DNA of 64,000 nucleotides, from NCBI RefSeq assembly GCF_022539315.1, contig NC_066323.1, positions 11,149,219-11,213,218 on the forward strand, read 5' to 3'. The translations under genes were made by a program, and so were the position numbers. The DNA comes from Serinus canaria. Lineage: Eukaryota > Chordata > Aves > Passeriformes > Fringillidae. Under the pieces are notes generated by a model, which saw only the letters and a program-made list of their open reading frames with translations, had not been told where the DNA came from and ran no database searches. Within the stretch, counting starts at the first letter, position 1; each line of letters begins with the position of its first letter. Below, piece after piece: positions 1-14,075 of the stretch.

Positions 1-1780
1 ACCATTGTCCCTGGAATTGCATTCCTGGCAGCCTGGGGATCTGGTGATACCCCAGGATAATTTCTAACAGGGGAATCCCAACTCATCTATTGTCTTCTCT
101 ACATTCTGTTTTCCTGACAAAGTGTCTGAAATTGCTAACAATGTTATCAACTCTGCTTACTCCAAAACACCATCCAGAAATACATTTTTGCTTTCAGACA
201 TAATGATCATGAGACAAGATGGCACTAGATGAAGATATGTTAGTTGCATACAAGAAGAACAGATTTCCTAAATTAGCATCGTACTGCCTCATCTGCTACA
301 GCCTGAAATAACTAAAGAAAAATAATAATGTAAGAACCCTAGAAACACAGCCAGATGGGATGCTCTGAACCTATGATCTCTGTTTCTTGGCATCCATCTG
401 AGTCTGAGCACAGGGCAGAATAAATTGATTTGTTGCCTTTGGTTATATTTGTGATCCCGCTATTTTTATTGTTGTTGGTATTAATTACAATGGATAAACT
501 AAAGTATTGGTTATGCATTTATAAACATGAGATTATTTTCTTCTGATAGTCAAAGGAAACCTTTTAGTGGAAAATAAGCAGTCAATATTGAGTTTATCAT
601 GTTATTATTATTGATATGAAAATCATCCTCAAGGATTCACAACAGAGTATAAGTGCCTCGGGCATTCACTAAAATGCCCTCACAATGACAGGAGGACAGG
701 GCAAACCTCATCATTCCTACATTTTTGTGCTGAGGTCCTGAGCACTGGAAGACCAGATGGCTGGCTACGTGGTCTGCCAACAGGAGGTGTCATTGAGTGG
801 AGAAACAAATTTCAACCAAGTTTCAGTTCAGTTTCTTAGGCAAACACCCTCTCTTTCTGACATAAATGAAATAATGCAATTATAACAATGTCAGCAAGAA
901 ATGGACTAAGAATGAGCCCAAGCACTTGTAAAGAATAGTCTTAGAAATTTTTTATGGTTTTTAACACACAGACAAAACTGCCCTGTTCTCACCCCATGGT
1001 ACAGCCTGCACAGAGTGCAGGTCTGAGGGAAGAAGATGGCCTCAACCCAATTTTCTGTGTATCACATTTTTTTCTGTGTAATTCATCGTCATGTGGGCAG
1101 AAGATAAGAGGACTAGCCAAGGAGCTCACCAGGCCTATTACAGCTCTGAGATGCTGATGTGCTGAGATAGCCTCTCTGCTTTGACTCTTAAATTCAAACT
1201 GTGAGACTCACTGGAAACACACTCTATCTTTCTTAATGCTGGAAAGATTTCTCCTGCATTAAACCACTTTCAGAGCTGTCATGAACAGGGCTGGAAATTC
1301 AATTTCCTTGCTGTTGAAACATCCATTTTGAAAATGAGTGGTGCTAGATTATTAATATTTTGACAGCTTACTGACAGATTGGCTACAACTGGGCAGTTAA
1401 CAGGAAGTCCTGTGGTCTGAAGCATCAACTGAGGCTGGGATGAGCTGGTGTTGGACCAGCAGGTTCTTACAACCAAGATGAAATGTTACAAAGTGTGACA
1501 ATTTATGTGGCTTTTCCCACCCCCTGTACCCACTGCTGCAGCGCCTACACAGTGAGAAGGAAAAGGTTCACAGAATATTCTTGGGAGGAGGCCAGCTCTG
1601 CTGCCCACTGAGAGAGCCAAAGGGAACCTTCTGACATCCGTTCCTCATAGCCTGGGCCCCAGCAATATTTCTGCTGGCAAAGCCAACAAAAAAGGTCCCT
1701 GGTGCTCCCTTAATATCTGCCAGGGTGACACTCAGGTGACACATCATAGCCCTCTGCTCATCATCCCAACCCCCAGTGAA

Positions 1781-1803
1781 GGTAGGTAGGTAGGTAGGTA
1801 GGT
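1781..1803 (+). repeat. GGTA tetranucleotide microsatellite
   Basis: Five full GGTA units plus GGT, uninterrupted. The GG runs make it a weak two-tier quadruplex candidate. Likely length-polymorphic. Confidence 0.97.
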
Positions 1804-2821
1804 GCTATAAAGGAAGACTGTGGAGGGTGTGCAGGCACATTTCTGTAGCTTTTTAGACATTTATTCATGGGTTTTCTGAGAATTCAGAAAATCAACCAAC
1901 TCTGCTGTGACAGAATTTTCATCCACATACTGACCACAGTATCTATGCCCAGTTTGAATGAGCTGACAAATCTCGCAGTCCAAAACAACTTCACAGACAA
2001 TACTGGGCTTATTAGTACCTTGAATGGATTTCCACGGTATGTATGTGCTGACAGTCTGACTTGTTCTTTTTCTGTTAGTTTCCTTTTGATGTGAAACGAC
2101 CTGTGGACAATGCACAAACATTTTGAATGGACCCACACTATGCCACAGCTCAGATCTGACTGTTCCAGTGTATGCAGCCAGCTGACCCATCATAGCTGAT
2201 GCTCTGCTTCCCAGGAATCAGACAGATGGAAGTATATCATAAGGGATTTTGCAGCAGTGGCTATAGTGAAATTTCTCACTCTGTTGCACACTTTGCTAGA
2301 GAACACAGATTAGCTTTGGCATCTGATCCTGTTCAGAAGCCAACTAATGACTTCAACTTCCAAACTAAGATAATATAGTCACTCTAGAGAGAGTAATATA
2401 ACACACTAACTCTATTTGGCACAACGCACATTAAAGCAGGAGACCATTTTATTGTGGGACTAGTACACAGAAGACTGTGCAAATGTCTTTAAATTATATG
2501 ACCCAAAATCAACAGAGCAATCCAGAGTTAAAAATTACTGCTTTTTCTTTGTAGCTACTTATTGCAGCATACAGGCTCAGTGAGATTCGGGTTCTACACT
2601 TAGATCTGAAGGCATTTGTTTATGTTCTATATAGACTGTGTTTGCACTGCAGGACCAAATGCACAGAGTGAAACTGTTTTTGCCAAGGGCTGGATGCTGG
2701 CACTGTAGACATTTCAGGATGGGTTCAGTCTGGTCTAGTTGCCACCTGGTCCCATGGTCTGACTATCTAGTATTTTAGGGACACTCCCAAAGAGAAACCT
2801 TCAGTTTAATTTCCTCTAAAA

Positions 2822-2847
2822 GTGAAGCTAGTTCAGTTTAGCTTCAC
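2822..2847. repeat. Inverted repeat, 9-bp arms
   Basis: GTGAAGCTA, 8-base loop GTTCAGTT, TAGCTTCAC. A further related GGAAGCTAG follows at about 2855. Confidence 0.92.
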
Positions 2848-4559
2848 CTAGAAGGGAAGCTAGTTTGCACAGCCTGAACCACTCTGCAGTGCCAACTGAA
2901 GGGCTGCATGTGAAGGTGACTGGAGGGATTTTTCCAGAAGTGCAATCCTGGTCTAACTAAAGCACTAATCCCACAGATAGCTGGGATAGTTGGCTTACTG
3001 CAGTGGGGTATAATAAAGTAGGCATGTGATGATGTGAAATGTCAGTTCTTCCAAAAGGGGCTGAGGGCCATGTATGCCCTCTGGAGAACAGAGAAGTGAG
3101 CAGCCTGCTGTAACCTGGGTGGGGGCTGTACACAAAGTCCTCTTCTGCCAGGTGGAGTTTACATTTCAGATTGCTCCTTTATGATCTCAAATGCCTCAGC
3201 CACACTGGATGTAGTGACACAAAGCCTTCCAAAAAGCACTTACCACCAACACCCACAAAGAGCTACAATGGCCACTGTACCAACAAAGCAGTTGCTAAGC
3301 CTGCCTATCTGAAATCAGTACCTGGCTTGCAGAAAGCTTGGAGTTTATTACATGTCACAGCTGGACTCTTCTGAGGTGTGAAAATATTTTCCTTAGCACG
3401 ATAAATTTTAAGGAAATCTTATTTATTTGTTTCAGCAAACATGCTGAAGGGGAAGGAAATCTCAGAGCTGTTCTGACTATATCACTAGAGAAGAAACATG
3501 TTATTCCTGTTTTCTTCTGCTATTACAGAACTGGGGGAGGGAAAAAGGCCGAACTGAACCAAAAAAAAAACCATAAAAGAGAAACCATTTGCTCATAGGC
3601 ATAACAGTCCTTTCTTACCATTTGCAATATTTCTTAGTTTCCATCTGTTTTCATCAGTACTAAGTCCTGAATCATTAGTACAGCAACATGAGCACAATTG
3701 GATCCTCTAAGAATCACTAAAGCTGGACTAAATATTCTGTTCTAGGAATAACTACTGATTCATGAATGTTTGTATTAAAATTGATATGATCACTCCCATA
3801 ACAATGAAGATGAAGGTGAAGATGAGAAGTCCTGTGGAAACATAACTTGTGGTGCTGACAGAAACCCACAAAGATAACCTGTGTCAAGTGTCTGATTTAA
3901 CTCAGCCAAAGGCAGGGACTTCATGCAAGCAGAAGGATCTGGCAAAACTATGACAATCTGTTCACACTAATGGACCTGAACAGCCACTTCTGCCCACACA
4001 ATCTATGGCACTTGGGGCCAGCAACAGAAAAGGTGTCCCAGCCTGTCCTGTCACAAACAGTGTGGCCATGAACAGCCGTCACTATACAGCACAAGAAAGG
4101 ATCTGGAAGGTGAAGCAAAAATTCAACCAGGCAAGTGATAGAATGCTTATCAAATCACTGGGTTTTATTTACCAGTCCCACACTACTGCATCTCAACTGA
4201 CCTAAGAAAAGCATATTAGCAAACTGCTAATTCACAAATACATGCAACTGCACTCAGAGGAACACACAGAAAGTAAAAGTACCATGGGGATTATTTTACT
4301 TAGAAGAGGGCAGTAAAAAATATGAGTCAACTAAGGCACAAAAGAAAAATAATAAGAGTTATGAGATTTTTAAGCTGGTCATTAAAAAAATAAACTTTCA
4401 ACTGACAAAGATGCTTTAAAAAGTCTGCTTTCTAAATTTACCTTCGATATTGAAAAGTCTGGGGTTTTGTTCTTTTGGTTTTTTTTGTTAGCATACATTT
4501 GATAAAAAACCAAGGCGTGATAATCCTGGCATTACATATTTTCAAAAGCAATTCTTTAG

Positions 4560-4583
4560 CTGCACCCTCTTCAGAGGGTGCAG
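4560..4583. repeat. Inverted repeat, 11-bp arms, 2-bp centre
   Basis: CTGCACCCTCT, centre TC, then AGAGGGTGCAG. Arms are perfect reverse complements. Confidence 0.95.
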
Positions 4584-5928
4584 ATAACATTTGCATGGAT
4601 ACAAAGCCTTTGCAGAAAGACTGTTCCTTAAGGGCAGAACTGGCTGGAGGGTTTAATATTGTAAGAACTGAGACTCAAAATCAGCAGCATTCACATTAAT
4701 AGCCATTAAATTATTATTATTCATATCAGGCTCTGGAAGACAGTAGATAGACTAGGTTGTTCTGAAGGGCTCAACTCCCATAAACTTTGTTGCATGACTC
4801 ACTTACAGTTCCCTTTTTCAGAACATAAATTCATTATTACAAGTCTTGGCACACATTAATGCCTTGGTTCCTTCTTTCCCTGATTTTGTGAATGGGGAGA
4901 AAAGTCTGTGCACCAAGAAATGTTCATATCCAGGAAGCAGATGCCACAGTACAGCACAACCCATGCTCCAATGCAGCAGGACAGAGAGAATGCAGTGTGG
5001 AAGAGGCTCCCTGTATTGTTTCTCTCCTTGCTATAAAATAACAGCTCCCAACAAAGCTCCATCTACGACCTTCCCATTTCTTTCCCTGACAAATTTTGTG
5101 ATCCAAAAAATACTACAAAGCTGTTTTGAAATATACCTGCTTCAATAGTTGTCACTTTCTGTTTTCCAGCCAAAATCTAGCCCAAAGTCCCTATGGACAC
5201 AGGCCATCAGGTTCAGGGGTCAGCAGTCTCGAGAGACTTCTGTGGAAAAGCTCTGCCAGGAAGGCAAAGGGGCTCTTCAAATGATCCAAGTGCCTTCAGC
5301 CTTCCAGCCAGCCACAATCTCACTGCTGGCTACCTCACAACCACTGCAAAAGCCATCTGAAAAGCATCACATACATCTTGTGAGGGCAGAGGGACAAGCA
5401 GCAGGGGCACAAAAACACTGACTTGAACTGCTAAAGTTGCCAGCAAGGTGGTACTCTGCACTAAAGAAGTTCTCGGCCTTTTTCCACCCCCACTTATGTC
5501 CTGAGCCCCACTGCTGACCTTGATCCATTTAATTACATCCATAACCAAATTACACAGTAGCAGAATGTAATTATGCAATCAAGTAATGAGCTATGGTTTC
5601 ACTTTTGGTCTTGTATGCAAAGCCACCTTTGAAGAGGGCAATGAAAGAAGAGATTATTGTAAGAGGACAGCACAGCCCCATGTACTAATTACTGGTCATG
5701 ATGCAGGGGACACTGTCTGCTGGCAACACTGATCCATCAGCTGCTTTTAATGGGCAGCTGAAATCCTCCTCTGTGCTGCAGCCTCACAGCCAGAGCCGTG
5801 GTTTCATCCTGACACCAGACATACGCTCACGACAGGCACGCTGTGTGACAGGCCTCCACACCTCTGCAGCCAGCAGCCTCTTTCAAACACACTTATTAAA
5901 ACTGACTAAAGAACTGCTGCACTGCTGC

Positions 5929-5957
5929 CCACTGCCAGATTGGCAGTCTGGCAGTGG
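5929..5957. repeat. Inverted repeat, 11-bp arms, 7-bp loop
   Basis: CCACTGCCAGA, loop TTGGCAG, then TCTGGCAGTGG. The loop itself repeats the GGCAG element, so the site may have grown from TGCCA/TGGCA duplications. NF1-like half sites (TTGGC, TGCCA) are present. Confidence 0.93.
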
Positions 5958-6974
5958 CCAGCAACAGCAGCAAGGGAAAGGCGTTAGAACAGGGAAAATG
6001 CAGTGAAAGCTCCTCCTTGCTCTTGGCAGTGGGGAGTTTGTGCCTGCTGGGTGCAGCAAGGGTGTCCTGGTGCTTAGGCAAAGCACCCAGCCTCCTGTAG
6101 GACTGCAGAAGTGTGGCAGGCACTCTGTGTTCAGAGCTGGGTGTGGGAGCTGATGTAGATCTCCAAGGAGAGACAAGAAGGGCCTGAGCCAGGAGAGGCT
6201 TCAGTGAAACATCAGAGGATGGAGGATTCATGGTGGGGTTCAGCTTGGAAGAGCAGCTCTAGGATTGCACTTTGCTGCCCAGCTCAGTGCCTGTCAGTCT
6301 CAGCCCATGGAGAATTCACCATTGTTGAGATTTCAAGGTGTTTGGGAGGAAATGGCAAAAGAAAACCTGATATTTTAAGGAGATCAGAAACTGCCAAAAC
6401 CAATTCTGACCCTCATAGTTGTCTGTGTTATGCCATACTCACACTTACACAGACAGGTCACAGAAGAAGGATAAAATCCATAACACTACAAGCAAGGGTG
6501 GAGTTCTATCCCTGTAGTTAACAAATGGTGCCTGGAAGCAGAGCAACTGAGTATTTCCATTTATCCCACTCACACAAGGATCCAACAAGAAAGTCCCACC
6601 GTGGTGAGGAGGTAATGGACTATGAGAAATGAGGTCAGTTACATAAGATCCTTGAAAAGGCTGTGTCAGAGTCAGGATCTGAATTTTCTGAATCCTTGCT
6701 TTCACTGTAAAAGCTTTCCTCTACTGCGCTCAGGACAGAACAGGGAGAAACTGGTGTCCCAGACAGAGCAGGATCCAGTACCCAAAAGCTCCACTCTACA
6801 TCACCTTCTCAGCCCAAGATCCCTGGCCTAAAGGCACTATGTGGTTGTGCTCCATCTTTTTTCTCTGTCTAGCAGGAGTAGCACAACGTTTGGGAAAGTG
6901 AAAGTCACTCAGCAGTGATGCTGGGCACACGCACATCAAAAAGCCCCAAAAGGTCTCTGGAAATGAATTCCCTA

Positions 6975-6991
6975 TCAGCAGCAGCAGCAGC
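6975..6991 (+). repeat. Short CAG/GCA trinucleotide run
   Basis: About five tandem CAG units at this position. A shorter similar run is at 60973-60987. Confidence 0.85.
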
Positions 6992-9900
6992 TTCTCCCTT
7001 TGCAAAGATAAATAGCTTTTTATGCATGCAGTGTATGTGCTAGCATGTTCTCTCCAGCTGACAATGTTCAGCCTCCAGTGCAACTTGTCAAAGCCTGATA
7101 TGCTTTCCCTTTATCACTGTGGCAAACTCCTGAACACCGTGTGCTCCAAGCAGTGGGACTGCTGTCCCTGTAGGCAACACAATGAAGTGCAGTGCCATGC
7201 TCGCTGCTGCACTCTGACACATGCTTCTCCTGGTGATCAAAAGCCAAAACAGAGCCAGATGCAGCTCACAGCTCCACCAGCACAATCCCTCTAACCTGTG
7301 GATCCTCAAAAGGCCCTGAGATGGGGTGCTGTGGCACTGACTGACTGCATGTGAAGAAACCAAAAAAAGTGATGACAGGTGGGGTGGCCACAGTGCTTCA
7401 AGGGCCTCTTCCACTTAAGAGCTCTAATCGTGCAATTTCTCACTGGTTATTTTGAATTGAATAGCATCAGGGTCATCCCAGCATGAATCATTCATGAAGC
7501 AAATTCCCCCAGTACTAAACTGCTCGCCACCCCTTTAGACAAAGGTCAAATCTGTGAGATAGTGACTAGAATACTGTGGGATTAGGAAAATTTGTGGCTA
7601 GATACTCAGAAATTGCTGAAAGCAAAGAATTGATGCAAATCTGATGACCAGGGAGAAGCTGGGGATTCCTGAAGTGTATCAGGCAATCCCTCAGCTACAG
7701 AAGCCATTTGAAAGCTGAAGGTGTGCACTCAGGGACGGAGCACTGGGAAGATGTGTTGGCATTCACAGGCCATGCAGAACAACTGCACTGACTGCACTTT
7801 TGGGAGAAATATGCTGGGGACAGCAGGGAAGCACAGGGATTTCATCTTCATCATGTCTGACAACAGCCCTTTCAGGAATGACCCTGCAAAGCATTTCTTA
7901 GGGCAGTCTGGATTGAGAAAGGGATGTGCTCTCTCCCACGCTTTTCAGGATGCCAGTTTACTCCAAAATCCCCAAACCACCTGTCTCCTTTAGTCTCAAA
8001 ATATGGGCAATGCTACATCATACCTATTTCTTCCCCTTAATTCATAACTTAAAATATTTTTCTTCCTCTTCCCATTCCTCCTTCTTTATTCTCTGATGTT
8101 TTATTTCACCACAGTAAGCTTTTGTTTCTGAGACACAGTTTTAGGTAACTGAGATAATCTAGAAATCCAGCTACTCTGATGGGTCCTTCAGGCACAAGTC
8201 ACAGGCACTATGCCCTATAAACATTTAGAGGCTCTCCCCCTCCATTTTGACTTCGATTGACTGAAAGAAGCAACTTCTTTTTGGCAACTTCCAACATTCA
8301 GAAGAGTGAGATTGGAACAGGGCTTTTTCAAGCATAATGAAAAAGAGACATATTGTTCTCCCATGGGAAACATTGCTGGCATGATAGAGCAAGAACATAA
8401 CAGCACCAAGGCCTCAGTCAGCATCTCAACCCAGCACAGAGAGCCTGAGCCCAGCAGTCAGTAAGCCATCTTGAGGTACTGCACACTTGAAATTCAAGTT
8501 CCAAGCAACTGATTTCAGCACATGGACTGCCCTCTCTGCTGCAATCCTGAATCATGGCACAGAGCAATGACAGCTAAAGGCCCCTTGGCTGGCAGCCTAA
8601 TCCCACATCACAACACTAGAACTAGAGCTCAGAGGTCTCCCATCTCTCCCTTGCTCTCACATGCGTAGTTCATGGCATATAAACAGACCTTATCACCCAC
8701 ACCTTACCACAAAATTATTTGTGATAATAGCAGAAATTTGGGAAAGAGCCTCTGCAGAAACTGATATTCAGGCTCTTCTCAAGCCACCTTGAGAGCCAGT
8801 AGGGATCCTCCTGAGGATCTTGCACAGCCCTGATCCCCCTGCAGGCAGGCAGGGTGGCCCTGCAGCGATGCCATCCCGGCTGCCCTGCGGGATGTGGGAG
8901 TGCTCGTCACACTGTGCTAAGGCTTATCCATTCCTGTCACTCCCCCACGGGAAACAGGAACACACACAGCAGGCACAGATACTCAGCATGTCCCAGTGCA
9001 TCAGTACTGCACAGGTTCTGCAGAAAAAGCCTCAACACATGCTGTATTTTAAATATTCTAAGCTGATTGGTATATATTGTGCCGCCTGCACATTTGCAGC
9101 TACTGCTTGCATGGGATTTCTGCTACCCTGGATGAAACCTTAGCATTGGTCATCAAACCTCTCTTCTTCTGCCTGGGAGAAATTTTAGTGTAGAAAAGGA
9201 GTGTCTTGTCCTGCTGCCTCACTTCTGCATCCAAGAACCTCTGGGTCTACCCCTCAACTTTTCCAAACCTCCTGTATGCAACCCTTGCAGCAGCTGGGAA
9301 GTGGTGCAGAGATGTGGCTCTTGTCCAAATACATGACAGTTTATTGCTGTTGCTGTCAACTCACACTTGAAAATAATCCAAACAGCAACAGCAAGCAACC
9401 TCGGCCAAACAGGTTAATTTCCATAAAGAAGCTGTTTCCAAGGAAGGAGTAGAGGCAACACTCAGTGATTGATGGTTGGGAGCAGCCATAGGCAGAAATT
9501 CATCCCCCAAGTGTGTCAAGGACTGGAAGGGATTTGCACAGAACTGCCCCAGTGCAAGGAGCTGTCACTGCTATGAGGAGAAAAGGAAAGAGGAGGAGAG
9601 CAGAGCTCACATGTTGTGGCCTGGCTGCTCTCCTTTGCAGGGTGCACTGAGGGCAATCCCGGAGCTGGGAGAGCACTGTGGGCACTCTCATGCTCACAAG
9701 GAGAAGACAATCAGAAACTGAAACACAAACAAACCTCAAGTCTTCCTTCTGCTAGAAGAAAATCCCTCTGGTTTGGCCATGTGGAATTGCATACATGACC
9801 CCACAGCAACTGTACACAGGGAGCAGCAAAAGCATTTTTTTCTCTTAGTAGGAAACTGCTGTCATATAATCACTCCCTCAGCTACTGGCTTTATGATGTC

Positions 9901-12900
9901 TTTAGCCTAAAAATGCAACAACAGATACACGAAATGCGCTTGAAACGCTCTAGGAAGCAAAGGTATCTCCTCCCTTCTGTTTATCTCTCCTATTTAAGAG
10001 CAGGTCACCAGAGAATTTCAGTAACTTCTGCTCATCAATCCCTACCCTATCCAAACAGCAGTCTTCCCAAGACAGCCACACTGAGACTAGACCTTGGCCT
10101 CAGCAATGACAACATTACCACTGAGAGAAAGGAAGAGAGAAAAAACCCTAACAGAGTTTGGGGTTCAGCAAGTGCATTCAGATTCTTGTTTGACATCTGT
10201 CCTCTCTATTAAAACAGATATAGCCATATGGTGGGGAAAAAAAAAAATCTGGGCTGGGCCTGGAATTCACAAAAGAGGAAGGAGTTTGGCTGGTAGAGAG
10301 AGCCTCATGTCACAGCAGAGTGGCTCTGTGACAAAACAGGGGCCCTGACAGCTGAGGGAGAAAGGCATGTTTTTAAAAGAGGCTATCTGCACAGACAGCA
10401 ACTTGGTGTCAGTGGGTTACATGGTTTGTGCTTTCTAGGTTTGATTTTGTCCAAATCCATATACTCATTGAGAGGACTAAAGTGGTGCTGCAGCTTGTTC
10501 TGCCTGTGAGATTTCATTGCAGTGTGCTTGGCTCCTCGTCACTAGGAGGCACAGGAACCAGCACCAGACTCTCCAGGAATGTACAATGTCAGCCATCCCT
10601 CCTTCATATGAGGCAGTATTTAGGGCAATGACCCAGGGTCTGAATATTTTATTCACGTTATGGAAAAAAACATTGATGTGAATTGGAAGGGCCATCAGGG
10701 ACCACATGGGATTTAGAATGTTCACCTTGGTCTGATGATGCCTATGCAAAGTTGCAGTCTCTGGTGTTGGATGAAGACACCAGAGGTGTTCTTGGAAGGC
10801 TTTCACTTCTACCAGGGAGAGGACTGGTTGTGCCTGGCGGCAGGATTTCCCTGCTGTTCTGTCAATACAGATATAATATTAATTGCAATCTTCTGTGTCT
10901 TCAAAGAAGGCAAATACACCACCCACAGACTGCTAAAACTTTTCTGATCTCCTCTGACCTTTAAGATCCCTTGATGAAACTTTGCTCTGTATTTTAAATG
11001 CTGCTTTTATATTGATGAACCCTTCCCTTCCACCTAGTGAAAATCCTTTAGGCATTCAGAGGATCAGAGACTGGCTGTTTGAACAGGTGACAGGCCCATT
11101 TCTCCTGAGCCAGTATTTTTCAAATCGAGAGTCACCAAGCAATGGCAGTAAGTGAAACAAGATGAGAGCTGGAGATATCAGCCTGGCTCCCAGCTGATTT
11201 TCTGAGTGTCCTGCCAGTCCAAATGTGCTCTGGTGCTTGATTAATTTAAATTGAGAGTTTCTGAAAACAAAAGGTGTCACACTCAGCTTCTAACCAGAGC
11301 GCAAAGGTACCGTGACTGCTCAGCAGGCAGTGAACGCCCAGCTGCACTGCAAGATTTTCATTCCTCCAGGATCTTCTGCCATCAACAATATTTCCACTGT
11401 GTGACTCTTTAAGCTGAGACAAATAACCTCAACAGCAGGGCAAAAAACCTCTCACAACTGTGGCTCTGAAGTAATTACTCCAGGGACCTTTGTGCTGTGA
11501 CAGCCCCGCTCAGGCACAGCCCTTGCAGCTGGTTTCTCCTGAGGGATGGAGCCTGGCACTGCCTCTCTGAGTATTCTGCTGCTCCTTCCAGCCCCTTTCC
11601 AGGGTATCTCCACCTGTCTGAGTTTCGTCCAGATTTGGGAAGATGAACTTTTCTTTGTCCTGCATGTTCCTGGCTCCAGGCTATCCAGCTACCATGAAAA
11701 TACAAAGCAGTGGCTAACAAAAATGGTTATTACTAAAAGGTTTCTTGCTACATTACTTTGTCTACAGACTCTCATTTTAGATCAAAACAGCCACCTTTCC
11801 AACGCATGCATGCACACTCAGTAAGCTAGGAAAGTACAACTTTATTACCACGGATTTACCTCAAAGGGCAAAACTGAGCCAAAAATCAATTCAGGTTTGC
11901 TGACAAAAAGCAAAATGCTAATACTGGTGTTAGGAAATCAAAATGTCATTCCTTAGCACCTGCATGAATATAAATAATTTCATTTTTTACATAACATTTT
12001 TGTTTCTTTTGCTTCACAGCTGCTTTGCAGAGAAGCTTAAACCTTTCTAAGGTTGGCCTCAAACCAATGAATGCCCTTTTCTGTGCCAGATGCGCCTTTA
12101 GGTTTGAGGGTCAGAGCTCTTTTGCATTAAAATTAATTGACTTTAGGTGGCTCTTATAATTTTGACATCAGTAATAACCCTGAGGTTTAATGGCTTCAGA
12201 TCTGTGTGTGTCATACATATCACAGTGGACAGTCACAAGTGGAAACTTGCGCCTGCATTTTTAAACTCAAAATCATCTGTCTCTTGTACTTTAATTACTG
12301 TCACAGCCAGACTGTACCAGAGCACAGTACATGCTTGGATGCCCATCTCCCAAAGTAGATATTTAGCAGTTTCAACGTGCAGTTCACTCACTTGCTCAGG
12401 AGATGAAACAGCTCTGGCACCTTAGCTCCAGCTGAGCATCAAAAGGGAATTAGGAACCTAAGTCATTTAAGCATGTCTGTAAATCCTACAAAGCTTCTGT
12501 AAGCATCTTTCCCCATCCAAATACTATTGGAAAGTAGATGCAAAGTAGAGGATCCATAAAGATCTGTAAGTACTCTTAACTATTAGTGCTATTAAGACTT
12601 ACAAGTGGCTATGCTGTTCTATACACAGGGCTCATTAAAAATGACAGAATGCAACAAAAAACATACAGCAAACAAATTTCTGTGTGCAAAACTGGACTGT
12701 AATTATTATCCTGGTCCAAACCATAGGAAAATCTTCAGCCTCATCTGAGAAACCAACGAGACTCCAGGAGAGCCAGCTCACAGAAGCACTAAACATTTGC
12801 AGCTCTCTTTTTGCCTGGTCCTGATGGCCCTGCAGTAAGAGCTGGGAGCACATCATCTCTGCAGTGGAGACATTAAACTTGGCTGCGCTCGCTCTCACCA

Positions 12901-13499
12901 TTTGAACTCTTTCAAGGGGAAATGTACTGCTGTGATTAACTGGGGTTATTAACAGTGCTCAATGACTTGTAATGCCATTGGTAATCAAACAGGTCTCAAA
13001 AAGTGGGAGAAGAGGAATTGAACAGAATTAAAATACACAGAGTGCCTAGAGCCTGCCATCCCAGGTCACTGACGTGCCTGTGCCTACAGCCTGCTATGTA
13101 TATATAGAAATTAATTCACTGACTGCAGATGCACAAGATGAGGATGGAATGCCATTCCAAATGTCTTTGCTTAGAAGACACTCAAACAGTCAAGCATCAT
13201 TTTAATGTGGAAATACTGCTGTCATATAAATCACTGACTTCAGGGCCAGGAGTATCTCTAGACATCTCAAATCTCTTGATCTGCTCTGAGGTAGCAACAT
13301 ATAAACCAAACCCAACCCTTGCCTGACATGGTCTTGATGCCTCCGTTGCCACACTTAATCTTCTCTCTTCTACAAAAAAAACAAAGTAAATGCACCCCAT
13401 CCTCCCAGTATTTAATATTTTTTGCCTCTAAACAATATTTTTTCCTCCTATCTCTTTTTTCCTTCTAGCCTTCTTTTTTTTTCCCAAGCTTTCCTGTCA

Positions 13500-14060
13500 T
13501 TTTCCTAAGTACAGTACCCAGAACTGGCTCCAGTCTTTCACCTGAGAAGCAGAATAACAACCCTTCCTCCCAATGGCATCCATTTAGAGCCAGACTGAAA
13601 AGCACTTTTTTATAAAAAAATCCCCAAGCAATCTTGACTTATGTTTAATTTGTGGTCTGCTCTAAGTTCCTATTTCTTTCCTGCAGTGCTGCCGCCTTCC
13701 ATATTTTTCATGCTTTATCTGTGCACTTAAGTCTTCTTTCTACAGTGTAACTCACAAGAAACTTCTCTTTACTGAATTCTGCTCTATTGATTTTGAGTAC
13801 TTCTTCAATGTATCAAGATGATACTCTAATTCAGGCTATATCCTTCAAAGTGAATCCCAATTCGGCACAAACCACATATTTTTTCTAGGAGTATAGTCTC
13901 CTATCACATACACTATTAATGAAAATGTTGGCTTAAATCAAACTCAACACAAACTGCTCAAGACTCCTCAAGAGTCTGTCCCCTATTTAACTGCAACACA
14001 CTTCTGTGCAGAGCAACTTCTTTAATTATGTGTCCTCTCACCTTATGTTAAGTTAATCCA
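13500..14060 (-). mobile_element. Ancient CR1-type LINE fragment (3' part of the ORF2 region), antisense to the window
   Basis: The plus strand carries landmarks of the reverse complement of an old amniote CR1 element, in the expected order: a segment around CAGTACCCAGAACTGG at about 13511; GTTTAATTTGTGGTCTGC then TTTCCTGCAGTGCTGCCGCC near 13650-13690; CACTTAAGTCTTC with CTGAATTCTG near 13725-13785; TCAATGTATCAAGATGAT near 13806; and CATTAATGAAAATGTTG near 13912. Spacing between them follows the family pattern as I remember it. The reading frame is destroyed by many changes and small deletions, so this is a dead copy. Its sense strand is the minus strand, the same orientation as FGF12. Confidence 0.72.
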
Positions 14061-14075
14061 GCCCCCCTTGGTCCA

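Noticed and set aside
10683..10964. Two overlapping frames of plausible amino-acid composition that might be a processed pseudogene
   Set aside because: No match to any protein I know, and no poly-A tail, flanking repeats or splice sites.
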